A stretch of DNA of 64,000 bases, taken from NCBI GenBank assembly GCA_003214315.1, contig QCLU01000005.1, positions 62,001 to 126,000 on the forward strand, given 5' to 3'. The translations under genes were made by a program, and so were the position numbers. The DNA is from Prochlorococcus sp. AG-418-D13 (lineage in GTDB: Bacteria; Cyanobacteriota; Cyanobacteriia; PCC-6307; Cyanobiaceae). Of this stretch, positions 56,042 through 64,000 are shown piece by piece. Position 1 is the stretch's first letter; every line of letters begins with the position of its first letter. The notes beneath the pieces were generated by a model. It was not told where the DNA came from and did no database searches. It saw only the letters and a list, made by a program, of their open reading frames with translations.

Positions 56042-57090
56042 AATCCATTAGGATTCAAACTTTTCCATTTCCAGCCGTCTCTGCACATATCTTCAATAGA
56101 AATTTGTGGACAAATATTAAATTCTTTAACTAAAAAAGAATTATCTGCAACTATATAACAACCATCACCAGATCTTCTATCTGTAAAAATATATGGCACT
56201 TTGACATTAGTAACCTTTTCGAAAGTCTTAACTAAATCCAAAACAGTGGTTCCTATCCCTGTTCCAATATTTAAGTTTATATATCTTGACGAAGTATAAA
56301 AAAGATTTTCTAAAACCTTTATATGCACATTCGCAAGATCCATAACATGAATATAATCTCTTATTGGAGTTCCGTCTTTAGTTGGCCAATCATTTCCATA
56401 TATCTTTAATTCTTTTTGAATGCCTTGAGCAGTATTCAAAATTAATGGGAAAATATTGTTTGGTTTACCCTTTGGATCTTCACCAATCAATCCTGAAGAA
56501 TGTGCGCCTATAGGATTAAAGTATCTTAAAGAAGCGAAATTAGGACGTTCATTAGATGAATTAAAAATATCCCTAAGAATATATTCTATTGTAAGTTTAG
56601 TAGAGCCGTATGGATTTATTGGTTTGATTGAAGATTTTTCTGAGAGAAGTGCATTATCAGATTGAGCATAAACCGTTGCGCTACTACTAAAAACCAATTT
56701 ATTACAATTAAATTTCTCCATCATTAACAATAAATTTATCGTGCCATTTACATTTGTTTCCCAATATTTAAGAGGCTCACTTACAGATTCCGAGACTGAT
56801 TTTAAACCAGCGAAATGTATAACTCCATCAATTTTTTGATTTATTTTAGTCAAATTTAAAAAAACATTATTTAAAAAATTTTTATCTAACAAATCCCCTT
56901 GAAAAACTTTTAATTTATTTTGAAAGTGATTTTTTTTTGATTTATTTATTTCTAAAACTTTTTCAAGAGATTTTGGTGAGCTATTTATAAAAGAATCCAC
57001 TACATATACGTCATATCCTCTCTCCAAGAGTAATAAACAAGTATGACTTCCGATAAAACCAGCGCCACCTGTAACTAGAATATTTTTCAT
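56038..57090 (-). CDS. galE: UDP-glucose 4-epimerase
   Basis: The 350-residue epimerase has NILVTGGAGFIGSHTCLLLL, FAGLKSVSESVSEP, the catalytic VFSSSATVYAQSD and NPYGSTKLTIEYILRD, and LRYFNPIGAHSSGLIGEDPK. It interconverts UDP-glucose and UDP-galactose. It converges on fcl with a 4-bp overlap of stop codons. Confidence 0.97.
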   Translation of the reverse strand: MKNILVTGGAGFIGSHTCLLLLERGYDVYVVDSFINSSPKSLEKVLEINKSKKNHFQNKLKVFQGDLLDKNFLNNVFLNLTKINQKIDGVIHFAGLKSVSESVSEPLKYWETNVNGTINLLLMMEKFNCNKLVFSSSATVYAQSDNALLSEKSSIKPINPYGSTKLTIEYILRDIFNSSNERPNFASLRYFNPIGAHSSGLIGEDPKGKPNNIFPLILNTAQGIQKELKIYGNDWPTKDGTPIRDYIHVMDLANVHIKVLENLFYTSSRYINLNIGTGIGTTVLDLVKTFEKVTNVKVPYIFTDRRSGDGCYIVADNSFLVKEFNICPQISIEDMCRDGWKWKSLNPNGF

Positions 57091-57213
57091 TCAAATAAAT
57101 TTAATATTGGTAATAAAGTAAATATAAATTTATGAAAATAATTAAAACTAATGAGTTTAAATTAGATATTTACAAAATTTATAATACTATATTCTTTAAA
57201 TAATGAATAATTA

Positions 57214-58653
57214 ATGGTTTTGGAAATAAAAAATATTTGCTGCATTGGTGCAGGATATGTTGGAGGACCAACAATGGCAGTAATTGCTGATAAATGTCCT
57301 CATATTCAAATTAATGTGGTGGACACGAACCAAGAAAGAATAGAAGCATGGAATAGTGATGATTTAACAAAATTACCAATTTTTGAACCAGGTTTAGATG
57401 AAATTATTAGAAGAACTAGAGGCAATAATCTTAATTTCTCATGTGATGTGGAGGCAAACATTAAAAAAGCTGAAATGATTTTCATTTCTGTTAATACTCC
57501 TACTAAGGAGAAAGGAGTTGGCGCTGGTCAAGCTAGTAATCTCAAGTTTGTAGAGGTATGTGCTAGGAAAGTGGCTCAACATGCAGTTGGTCATACAATA
57601 GTAATTGAAAAAAGTACATTACCTGTAAGAACTGCGGAAGTTATACAAAATATACTTGAAGCTTATCAAGAAAATAATCCAGATATAAAAGAAAAGCCAA
57701 CATTTGATGTCCTTTCAAATCCAGAATTTTTAGCAGAAGGTACTGCTATTAATGATCTCGAGAATCCCGATAGAGTTCTTATAGGAGGACAGAATCAAAA
57801 TGCGATAAACGCATTAAGTGAAATTTATTTTAATTGGGTACCCAAAGAACAGATACTTCATACAAATATTTGGAGCAGCGAGCTTGCAAAATTAACATCT
57901 AATGCATTTTTAGCTCAAAGAGTGAGCTCAATAAATGCAATTGCAGCAATTTGTGAATCAACAGGTGCAAATGTAAGAGAAGTAGCGAGAGCCATCGGAA
58001 CGGATAGCAGAATTGGATCCAGATTTCTTGATTCAGGTCCTGGTTTTGGAGGAAGTTGTTTTAAAAAAGATATTTTGAATTTAGTTTATTTATCAAGGCA
58101 TTTTGGATTAAATGAGGTGGCAGATTTTTGGGAAGTAGTAGTAGATCTAAATAATTGGCATCAGCATAGAATATCAAGAATAGTTGTTAAAAATCTTTTT
58201 GGGAATGTAACCAGTAAAAAAATTTGTATTCTAGGTTTTGCATTCAAAGCAAATACTAACGATACTAGGGAATCAGCTGCTATAAATATTTGCAAAGACT
58301 TAATAGAAGAGGGGGCTATTTTATTCATTAATGATCCAAAAGTAATACCTGAACAAATATCCAAAGATTTAGGTTTAAATGAATCTAAAGAATTAAAAAA
58401 TATAGAGTATGAAAAAATATTTTCTGTGAGTGGTTCCTGGTGTTTTGAAAGGAATATTTTAAAAGCGGTAGAAAATGCTGATGCAATTATTCTTCTAACT
58501 GAGTGGGATAAATACACTAAAATTGATTGGAAATTAGTCGAAAAAAAAATGAGAAAACCAGCTTGGGTTTTTGATACAAGATCTAGTCTAGATAAAAAAG
58601 AAATTAGCAATACAAATCTAAATTTATGGGTTATCGGTGAGGGAACAAATTAA
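57214..58653 (+). CDS. ugd: UDP-glucose 6-dehydrogenase (eukaryote-like long form)
   Basis: The 479-residue enzyme oxidises UDP-glucose to UDP-glucuronate. CCIGAGYVGGPTMAVIADKC is the NAD loop, VEKSTLPVRTAE and LSNPEFLAEGTAINDLENPD follow, and the active Cys is in GPGFGGSCFKKDILNLVYLS. The length and the WNSDDLTKLPIFEPGLDE insertion match the longer animal/plant-type UGDH rather than the short E. coli Ugd. Together with the UDP-GlcA 4-epimerase it makes UDP-galacturonate. Confidence 0.96.
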   Translation: MVLEIKNICCIGAGYVGGPTMAVIADKCPHIQINVVDTNQERIEAWNSDDLTKLPIFEPGLDEIIRRTRGNNLNFSCDVEANIKKAEMIFISVNTPTKEKGVGAGQASNLKFVEVCARKVAQHAVGHTIVIEKSTLPVRTAEVIQNILEAYQENNPDIKEKPTFDVLSNPEFLAEGTAINDLENPDRVLIGGQNQNAINALSEIYFNWVPKEQILHTNIWSSELAKLTSNAFLAQRVSSINAIAAICESTGANVREVARAIGTDSRIGSRFLDSGPGFGGSCFKKDILNLVYLSRHFGLNEVADFWEVVVDLNNWHQHRISRIVVKNLFGNVTSKKICILGFAFKANTNDTRESAAINICKDLIEEGAILFINDPKVIPEQISKDLGLNESKELKNIEYEKIFSVSGSWCFERNILKAVENADAIILLTEWDKYTKIDWKLVEKKMRKPAWVFDTRSSLDKKEISNTNLNLWVIGEGTN

Positions 58654-58783
58654 AAACTTAAATTTAATTGATTTATAAAATTTCTAAAAATTATAAAAAC
58701 AAATAAAAATTAATATTAAAATTCTTATAAAAATTCTTTTTAAACTAATAATTATTTATTAATTTCCTGAATAATATTTATTT

Positions 58784-59869
58784 TTAAATTTCAGAAATTA
58801 TCTTTAAAAAAGAATAAGAAAATCTTTTATAAGAGAATCTTAACTTGGCCTCTTTAGATGCTTTTATTCTTTTATTTTTATTATTTAAATCTTCAAGAAT
58901 ACATTTATCAATATTATTAGCAATTGAATGCTTATCTCTTTTAGCGAACATGGCTGGATAACTTCCTATTGTATTTTTTAAAGCCGGGGTATTACAAACA
59001 ATAATGTGCTTTCCATATATCATTGCTTCTAAAATTGCTAATGGTTGACATTCACAAATATAAGTAGAAGGCAAAATGACAATATTACAACTCAATAATA
59101 TTTTTTTATATTTCTTTCTATTTAACTGATTTAAAAATTTAAGCCAACTTGATTTTTGTATTTTATTGAGCTTATTTTTTATTTTTGAAACATTCATTTC
59201 AGTATCTTTTATACATTTTCCAAGAACTATAAATTCAATATCATCATTACCTTTTTTGATATCATTGAGAAATTTTATAGCATTATAAGTTTCGAAAAAA
59301 CCCTTACTTGAAATAATGTTTGAATTCCAAAGAACCTTGAATTTTTTATTTTTTTCTTTAACTAAAACATTATTTTCTTCTTCATATATAAGAATTTCAT
59401 TTGAAATAAAATTTTCACATAAATATATTTTCTTGAAGTTATTTTCTTCAAAATAATTAAGTAAATGTTTTGAGGGAATTATAATCTCACAATTTCTATA
59501 TAATCTTCTTGCGATATTTCTCAAAATTATATTTTTAAATAAATAAATAAAATCAGATCCATGAACATGAACAATAACTCTATAATTCATTAGAGATAAT
59601 ATTAAAATTGGGAAATCCCTCAAAAAGCCCAAAAAAGATCTAGAACAAACTAAATATATAAATTTATTTTTTTTTAAAATTACCCTTAAATAAATTGAAA
59701 ATAGATTTCTAAGAAATTTTAAAAAATGAAATCCCAAGCCTGATTGATACTCATAAATAGATACCTTAAATTCTTTTTTTAATAACTTTATAGCTTCAAT
59801 AGTAATTAAATTTTGACCATTTATAGCGGTCAAATCTACAGTCCAAACACTACATAGTTTTTTTTGCAT
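58784..59869 (-). CDS. GT4-family glycosyltransferase
   Basis: The 361-residue GT-B enzyme starts at ATG 59869 (TTG 59875 is two codons upstream). The donor-binding lobe has KVLWNSNIISSKGFFETYNA, DIEFIVLGKCI and the E-x7-E motif ECQPLAILEAMIYGKHIIVC. It lies head-to-tail with the next GT4 gene (13 bp apart) and ends the UDP/GDP-sugar block. Its linkage is unknown. Confidence 0.85.
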   Translation of the reverse strand: MQKKLCSVWTVDLTAINGQNLITIEAIKLLKKEFKVSIYEYQSGLGFHFLKFLRNLFSIYLRVILKKNKFIYLVCSRSFLGFLRDFPILILSLMNYRVIVHVHGSDFIYLFKNIILRNIARRLYRNCEIIIPSKHLLNYFEENNFKKIYLCENFISNEILIYEEENNVLVKEKNKKFKVLWNSNIISSKGFFETYNAIKFLNDIKKGNDDIEFIVLGKCIKDTEMNVSKIKNKLNKIQKSSWLKFLNQLNRKKYKKILLSCNIVILPSTYICECQPLAILEAMIYGKHIIVCNTPALKNTIGSYPAMFAKRDKHSIANNIDKCILEDLNNKNKRIKASKEAKLRFSYKRFSYSFLKIISEI

Positions 59870-59882
59870 TTTCAATTAATTC

Positions 59883-60962
59883 TTAATTTTCCTGAATAAA
59901 ATCTTTAAAACGTTTGCTCATGCTTTTTGTATTAAAATTATTCTTTAACTTTTTAATAGAATTTTTTGACATTTTTTCACGAAGTATTGGAGAGTCCATA
60001 AGTTTAACCAAAACATTAGACAAATCAATGGTTGAATTTTCTTTAAAGTTGAAACCTGTATAATTATTCTCAAATGCAGCAATTTCTGGCATGTGATGTA
60101 ATTTATTATTATGGATAATTGCAGGTAGACCGTATGCCATTGCATGGATTAAAGAAAGGCCAACGCTGCCTGGGTAAACAAAAACAGCACATTTGTTTGC
60201 AATTTTAGAAATAAGGTTTTCGTCAGTTAAAGCGCCATGAAAATGTACATAACTTTCTAATTTGTAATCCCTAACCTTTTTAGAAATCGCCTTATATTCA
60301 CAGCCATCTCCAATAATATCTAATTTATAACCATGCATTTTAACCAGGTTTAAAGATTCTATAATTAGATTTAAATTAGTTTTTTTAGTTAATCTTCCAA
60401 TAAAGAGTATATTTAAAGGTCTATTTTTTGAAGAGTAATTTAACCTCAATTGGGAAATCTTAGAAACATTTATACCATTATTTAGTGCTCCTAAGGATTT
60501 ATTAAAATTAGGAAAATTTTTTTTAAAATTTAAGACTTCATCATCTGTATAAAAAAGAATAGAATTAGCTAATTTTGAAATATAAACTCTTATTATTTGT
60601 CGATATTTTCTAGAAGTTGATGACCAATATTGTCCCCACCAAATAGTTTTCTTTTTCATCCAAATCGCTTTTATCAAAATTAAGATGGTAGATAAATTTC
60701 TTGGATCTCCGCAAACAACAATATAATCAGCAGATGAAATATCTACTGTTAATGCCTTTGATTGCCAATAAAGTCCAGGAAGTAATTTTTTCATAGTCCC
60801 TAATTTTTTGGCCCATTTATATTGATTATTACCTCTAACTAAAATACCTAGTTTAGCTTCTGAATAATATACAGAAAGTTCATGATTAAGAAATTCATCT
60901 ACCCTCTCAAAGAAATCTAACCTGTATTGAGGAAGAGCTGGTTGAAATATAATTACTCTCAA
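59883..60962 (-). CDS. GT4-family glycosyltransferase
   Basis: The 359-residue GT-B enzyme begins at TTG 60962 with MRVIIFQPALPQYRLDFFER. The donor lobe has LNILFIGRLTKKTNLNLIIE, DIIGDGCEYKAI and VYPGSVGLSLIHAMAYGLPA, with the invariant Glu replaced by Leu/Ile/His context in the E-x7-E region, as in some GT4 enzymes. It is co-directional with the GT4 gene downstream. A surface-polysaccharide role is inferred from position. Confidence 0.83.
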   Translation of the reverse strand: MRVIIFQPALPQYRLDFFERVDEFLNHELSVYYSEAKLGILVRGNNQYKWAKKLGTMKKLLPGLYWQSKALTVDISSADYIVVCGDPRNLSTILILIKAIWMKKKTIWWGQYWSSTSRKYRQIIRVYISKLANSILFYTDDEVLNFKKNFPNFNKSLGALNNGINVSKISQLRLNYSSKNRPLNILFIGRLTKKTNLNLIIESLNLVKMHGYKLDIIGDGCEYKAISKKVRDYKLESYVHFHGALTDENLISKIANKCAVFVYPGSVGLSLIHAMAYGLPAIIHNNKLHHMPEIAAFENNYTGFNFKENSTIDLSNVLVKLMDSPILREKMSKNSIKKLKNNFNTKSMSKRFKDFIQEN

Positions 60963-61133
60963 TTAATATTTTTAAAATATTTCTTATTTATTATATTTTT
61001 AAAATAATCAATATCTTTATATTAGTATTAATTTATTAATAAAAAAAATATTTTCTAAATCTAAAGCTCATAATTAAGCTATTTAATTGACAGCTAATGT
61101 CGAATTTGCTAAATTAATTGGATATATTTGAAA

Positions 61134-62858
61134 ATGAATAATTTATATTATTTAATAGGATACATTCTAAAAATAAAGAAAAGAAAGATATTTGAAAACA
61201 TTTTTTTAATGATAATTGCATCTTTGTCAGAGATGATATCTCTTTTGATGATAATTCCCTTTGTTTCAACACTAACTAATCCAGATTCAATTAACAACCT
61301 AAGAATAGCAATATTTTTAAATAACTTTTTTAATCTTAATAGCTTTTCAAAAACAGTAAGTGTCATAGCAATAGTTCTATGTATCACAACAATCCTTACT
61401 AATTTCCTAAGAGCAAAAAGTCTAAGGTATAGCTGCAAAATAAATGCTGAGATAACAAATAAGTTAAGTTTAGATGCCTTTGATAATTTTTTAACTGCCC
61501 CGTACCTGAAACAAATAGAAAAAAACAGTGGAGATTTGATAACAAAATTTAACTATTTTAATAAGTTATTTTCTGGAATTTTGATGCCGATCTTTTATAT
61601 TCTTAATTATGGTTTAATTATTATTTCTATTTTTCTTGTCTTATCAGTTAGTTCGCCTTATGCAGCTTTAATAGTTTCTATAGTAATTACCTTATTCTAT
61701 TTAATTATAATTACATCTACAAAAAGTAAAATAAAAAATCTTAGCAAATTACAAGGACAATATAATTTATTATATACAAGAAAACTCCAAGAAGTTATTG
61801 GAGGTATAAAAGAGATTAATTTAAAAAACAACTATCTTTTTTATGAGAAAAGATATAATGAAATTGACTATAAAATGAGGGCTTCTACAGCAGAAGTTAT
61901 ATTTTTAAATGGCATACCTAAATTCTTACTAGAAGGATTAGGACTGTCTTCTATCTTTGCCTTTATGGCAATATTTTCATTCAACAATGAAATTAACTCT
62001 ATATTGCCAAAAATAAGTTTAATTTTATTGGCTTTCCAAAAAATGCTCCCAGCTATACAGAATATATATTCAGCTAGTAATACATTAAGGAGTAATAGTT
62101 TTCTTTTAGATGCTTTTAAAGAATTACTAAATACAAAAAACAGCATTAAAAAACAAAAAAGAGTTTTAAATCCTAAAAATACTCCTTTTTTTCAGAAAGA
62201 TCTAATTATTAATTCATTAAGTTTTTCTTATAAAAAAAATAAAAAAATCATAAATAATTTTAACTTTAAAATTGAAAAAGGTGATGTGGTTGGAGTTATA
62301 GGTAAAACTGGTTGTGGCAAAAGCACTTTGATTGATTTGCTTCTGCTACTCATAAAACCTGAAGCAGGTAAATTGATAGTTGATGGGGTTGATATTTTTA
62401 GCAAATTAAAATTACAACAAAGATGGCAATCAATTATTTCTCACGTGCCCCAGGAAATTTTTCTAGATGAAACAACTATAAAAAACAATATCGCATTTGG
62501 AATAAAAGATAAAGATATTGATAAGGAAGAATTAATAAGAGCTGCTAAAATAGCGCAAATTCACAATTTTATAATTTCCTTGCCTTTAAAGTATGACACT
62601 CTTATAGGAGAGAGAGGAACGAATATAAGTGGAGGTCAAAAACAAAGATTAGGAATTGCAAGATGTTTATATAACAAACCAGAAATTATAATTCTTGATG
62701 AAGCCACTAGCGCTCTTGATAATGAGACAGAAGATCAATTTATAAATGAATTAACTAAAGACAAGAAGGTAACTATAATAATGGTTGCCCATAGATTAAG
62801 ATCTTTAGAAAAATGCAACAAGATTATTAATTTAGCCAAGGAAAATAGTTTTCAATAA
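61134..62858 (+). CDS. MsbA-like ABC exporter (fused membrane-ATPase)
   Basis: The 574-residue half-transporter (ATG 61134; TTG 61128 adds two) has about six N-terminal helices and a C-terminal ATPase: Walker A GVIGKTGCGKSTLIDLLLLL, signature NISGGQKQRLGIARCLY, Walker B IIILDEATSALD and the H-loop VAHRL. It resembles MsbA/lipid-linked-oligosaccharide flippases and PglK. It could flip the lipid-linked glycan of the island; a role in lipid export is equally possible. Confidence 0.9.
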   Translation: MNNLYYLIGYILKIKKRKIFENIFLMIIASLSEMISLLMIIPFVSTLTNPDSINNLRIAIFLNNFFNLNSFSKTVSVIAIVLCITTILTNFLRAKSLRYSCKINAEITNKLSLDAFDNFLTAPYLKQIEKNSGDLITKFNYFNKLFSGILMPIFYILNYGLIIISIFLVLSVSSPYAALIVSIVITLFYLIIITSTKSKIKNLSKLQGQYNLLYTRKLQEVIGGIKEINLKNNYLFYEKRYNEIDYKMRASTAEVIFLNGIPKFLLEGLGLSSIFAFMAIFSFNNEINSILPKISLILLAFQKMLPAIQNIYSASNTLRSNSFLLDAFKELLNTKNSIKKQKRVLNPKNTPFFQKDLIINSLSFSYKKNKKIINNFNFKIEKGDVVGVIGKTGCGKSTLIDLLLLLIKPEAGKLIVDGVDIFSKLKLQQRWQSIISHVPQEIFLDETTIKNNIAFGIKDKDIDKEELIRAAKIAQIHNFIISLPLKYDTLIGERGTNISGGQKQRLGIARCLYNKPEIIILDEATSALDNETEDQFINELTKDKKVTIIMVAHRLRSLEKCNKIINLAKENSFQ

Positions 62859-64000
62859 TTTTTAAAATTAGATTTTTGAGCCTTATAATTTTCAATACAA
62901 GAATCTTTATTGAGTAAAAAACGTAATCTAAAAATTCTTAATGAAATCATAGTTAATCCTATTGCAATTTTCAGAACATAATTATTAAATATAGTTTTAT
63001 TTATTATTTGATTTAAAGAATTATAATAACTAAATTTCACATGATCTTCATCCAATAATGATTCAACAAATAAAATACTATCTCTATAAGAATTTGGATT
63101 AGGTTTTATGTCTGAATTGAGCAATTTTATAATATCTTTTTCTGACTTAGGCTTATTTAAAGATTCTAGTTCCTGAAACCAATTACATCCAAGGAAAATT
63201 ACTTTCTTTTTCATTTGTAAAGCCTCGACTGATATTGAACTGCCAATAGAAACAACATAATCAGAATATTTAATTAATTGATAAGAAGAAATATTCTGTT
63301 GGGGCTGAATCAAATCGAAATTAGATTTAATACTTGCTTTTTTTATTATCTTTCTTATTTCTGATCTCTCATTATATTTAACTAATCTTTGATTTGGATG
63401 AAATCTCAATATGAAGTGGTAAGAACTATCCAAATCAAGTGATAAAAAATAATTTATATGATCATAATGATTTTTCTTCATAGAATCGTTAGAATAACTT
63501 GGTAATGCTATATATTCCAAAAAGGTTCCTGGAAAGATTGAAACAATTTTTTTATTCAATTTTTTTAAATGAGAAATTTTTTCTTTCAAATTTTTAGAAT
63601 TACGATATTGCTCACTATAAGTGTAGAAACCCCTGGAACTAAAGGATTCTGGTTTTTCAATTAATCCCTTTGCTCTACTAAAATAAAGATTTGATTTTAT
63701 TATTGCATTTTCATTAATTCCTGATTTATTGAAATTATCTAGCTTATTAAAAATCACCTTACTATATTGATTAATATCATTAACATCAGGCCAATTTGTC
63801 TTGTAAGCATATCTTCCACTTATTTGAGAAAGAATAACAGAAGAATATTTGATAAAGTTTAGTCTTGCAAGATTAACAAGAAAAACCTGCGCAGGTCTCC
63901 TACCATTCCATACGATTACTTCATCAATATCATTATTTTTAATAAATGAATCTAAAAAGTAAGAACTTTTTTCAATACTTAAAAGAATCTTTTTTTCAAA
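62852..64000 (-). CDS. Capsule-polysaccharide-synthesis-like protein, 5' end outside window
   Basis: The frame is open from the stop at 62852 to the right edge (382 codons seen), so the N-terminus lies beyond the window; a GTG at 63757 is an internal codon rather than the start. The C-terminal half has KKIVSIFPGTF, HFILRFHPNQRLVKYNERSE and YSDYVVSIGSSISVEALQMK then KKVIFLGCNW, the GT-B-like pattern of KpsS/capsule-synthesis proteins. The last part has a hydrophobic segment near the C-terminus. It converges with the ABC exporter by 7 bp. Substrate is unknown. Confidence 0.7.
   Translation of the reverse strand, partial: FEKKILLSIEKSSYFLDSFIKNNDIDEVIVWNGRRPAQVFLVNLARLNFIKYSSVILSQISGRYAYKTNWPDVNDINQYSKVIFNKLDNFNKSGINENAIIKSNLYFSRAKGLIEKPESFSSRGFYTYSEQYRNSKNLKEKISHLKKLNKKIVSIFPGTFLEYIALPSYSNDSMKKNHYDHINYFLSLDLDSSYHFILRFHPNQRLVKYNERSEIRKIIKKASIKSNFDLIQPQQNISSYQLIKYSDYVVSIGSSISVEALQMKKKVIFLGCNWFQELESLNKPKSEKDIIKLLNSDIKPNPNSYRDSILFVESLLDEDHVKFSYYNSLNQIINKTIFNNYVLKIAIGLTMISLRIFRLRFLLNKDSCIENYKAQKSNFKNY

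Overview
The window reads as a piece of a streamlined marine picocyanobacterial chromosome, most likely Prochlorococcus of a low-GC high-light type. The basis is very AT-rich DNA, very short intergenic spaces, a chlorophyll a/b-binding Pcb antenna protein of the CP43/IsiA family, and cyanobacterial gene families (Ycf46-like AAA ATPase, DUF1824, DUF3386, DUF2808, DUF3769/LptD). The species call is an inference from gene content; no database was searched.

Region A (1-12.2 kb): a porin running off the left edge, glyQ, an operon of a 56-residue small protein, a MIF-like tautomerase and a DUF1824 protein, a methyltransferase, and a DUF3386 protein. A flavodoxin-Pcb pair is arranged like an isiB/isiA iron-stress pair. 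A peroxiredoxin-like protein, a SemiSWEET transporter, an AEC permease with no standard start codon, a GT39 glycosyltransferase and a GT4 glycosyltransferase resembling the pterin glucosyltransferase BGluT follow.

Region B (12.2-26.9 kb): conserved housekeeping genes: a DMT permease, sppA, aroH-type chorismate mutase, DUF2808, rpmH, rnpA, a PH-domain protein, yidC, a Ycf46-like ATPase, serS, rseP, rpsN, pnp, cysQ, rsmI, a small membrane protein, a helix-turn-helix protein and tRNA-Arg(TCT).

Region C (26.9-64 kb): after the tRNA the window is almost entirely a surface-polysaccharide island. It supplies dTDP-rhamnose (rfbA, rfbC, rfbD and, 16 kb away, rfbB), CDP-4-keto-6-deoxyhexoses (glucose-1-phosphate cytidylyltransferase, CDP-glucose dehydratase, RfbH), GDP-fucose (manC, gmd, fcl) and UDP-Gal/GlcA/GalA (galE, ugd, UDP-GlcA epimerase). 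It also has an initiating sugar transferase, an O-antigen polymerase/ligase-like protein, a Wzm/Wzt exporter, an MsbA-like ABC exporter, several glycosyltransferases, a sulfotransferase-like protein and the outer-membrane LPS assembly protein LptD. This fits the known habit of Prochlorococcus to keep surface-polysaccharide genes in hypervariable islands next to tRNAs.

The two most notable points are these. (1) The 632-bp gap after rfbD is a decayed rfbB: three segments of the dehydratase are still readable in order, with correct spacing, in shifted frames and with internal stops; the intact rfbB sits at 49.7-50.8 kb. (2) Genes at 40.7-46.1 kb encode an SDR, a dehydroquinate-synthase-like cyclase, a thiamine-diphosphate enzyme, an HpcH/HpaI aldolase and a second reductase/epimerase. 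They lie back to back with the CDP-deoxyhexose genes and look like a pathway for an unusual branched or cyclitol-type sugar.
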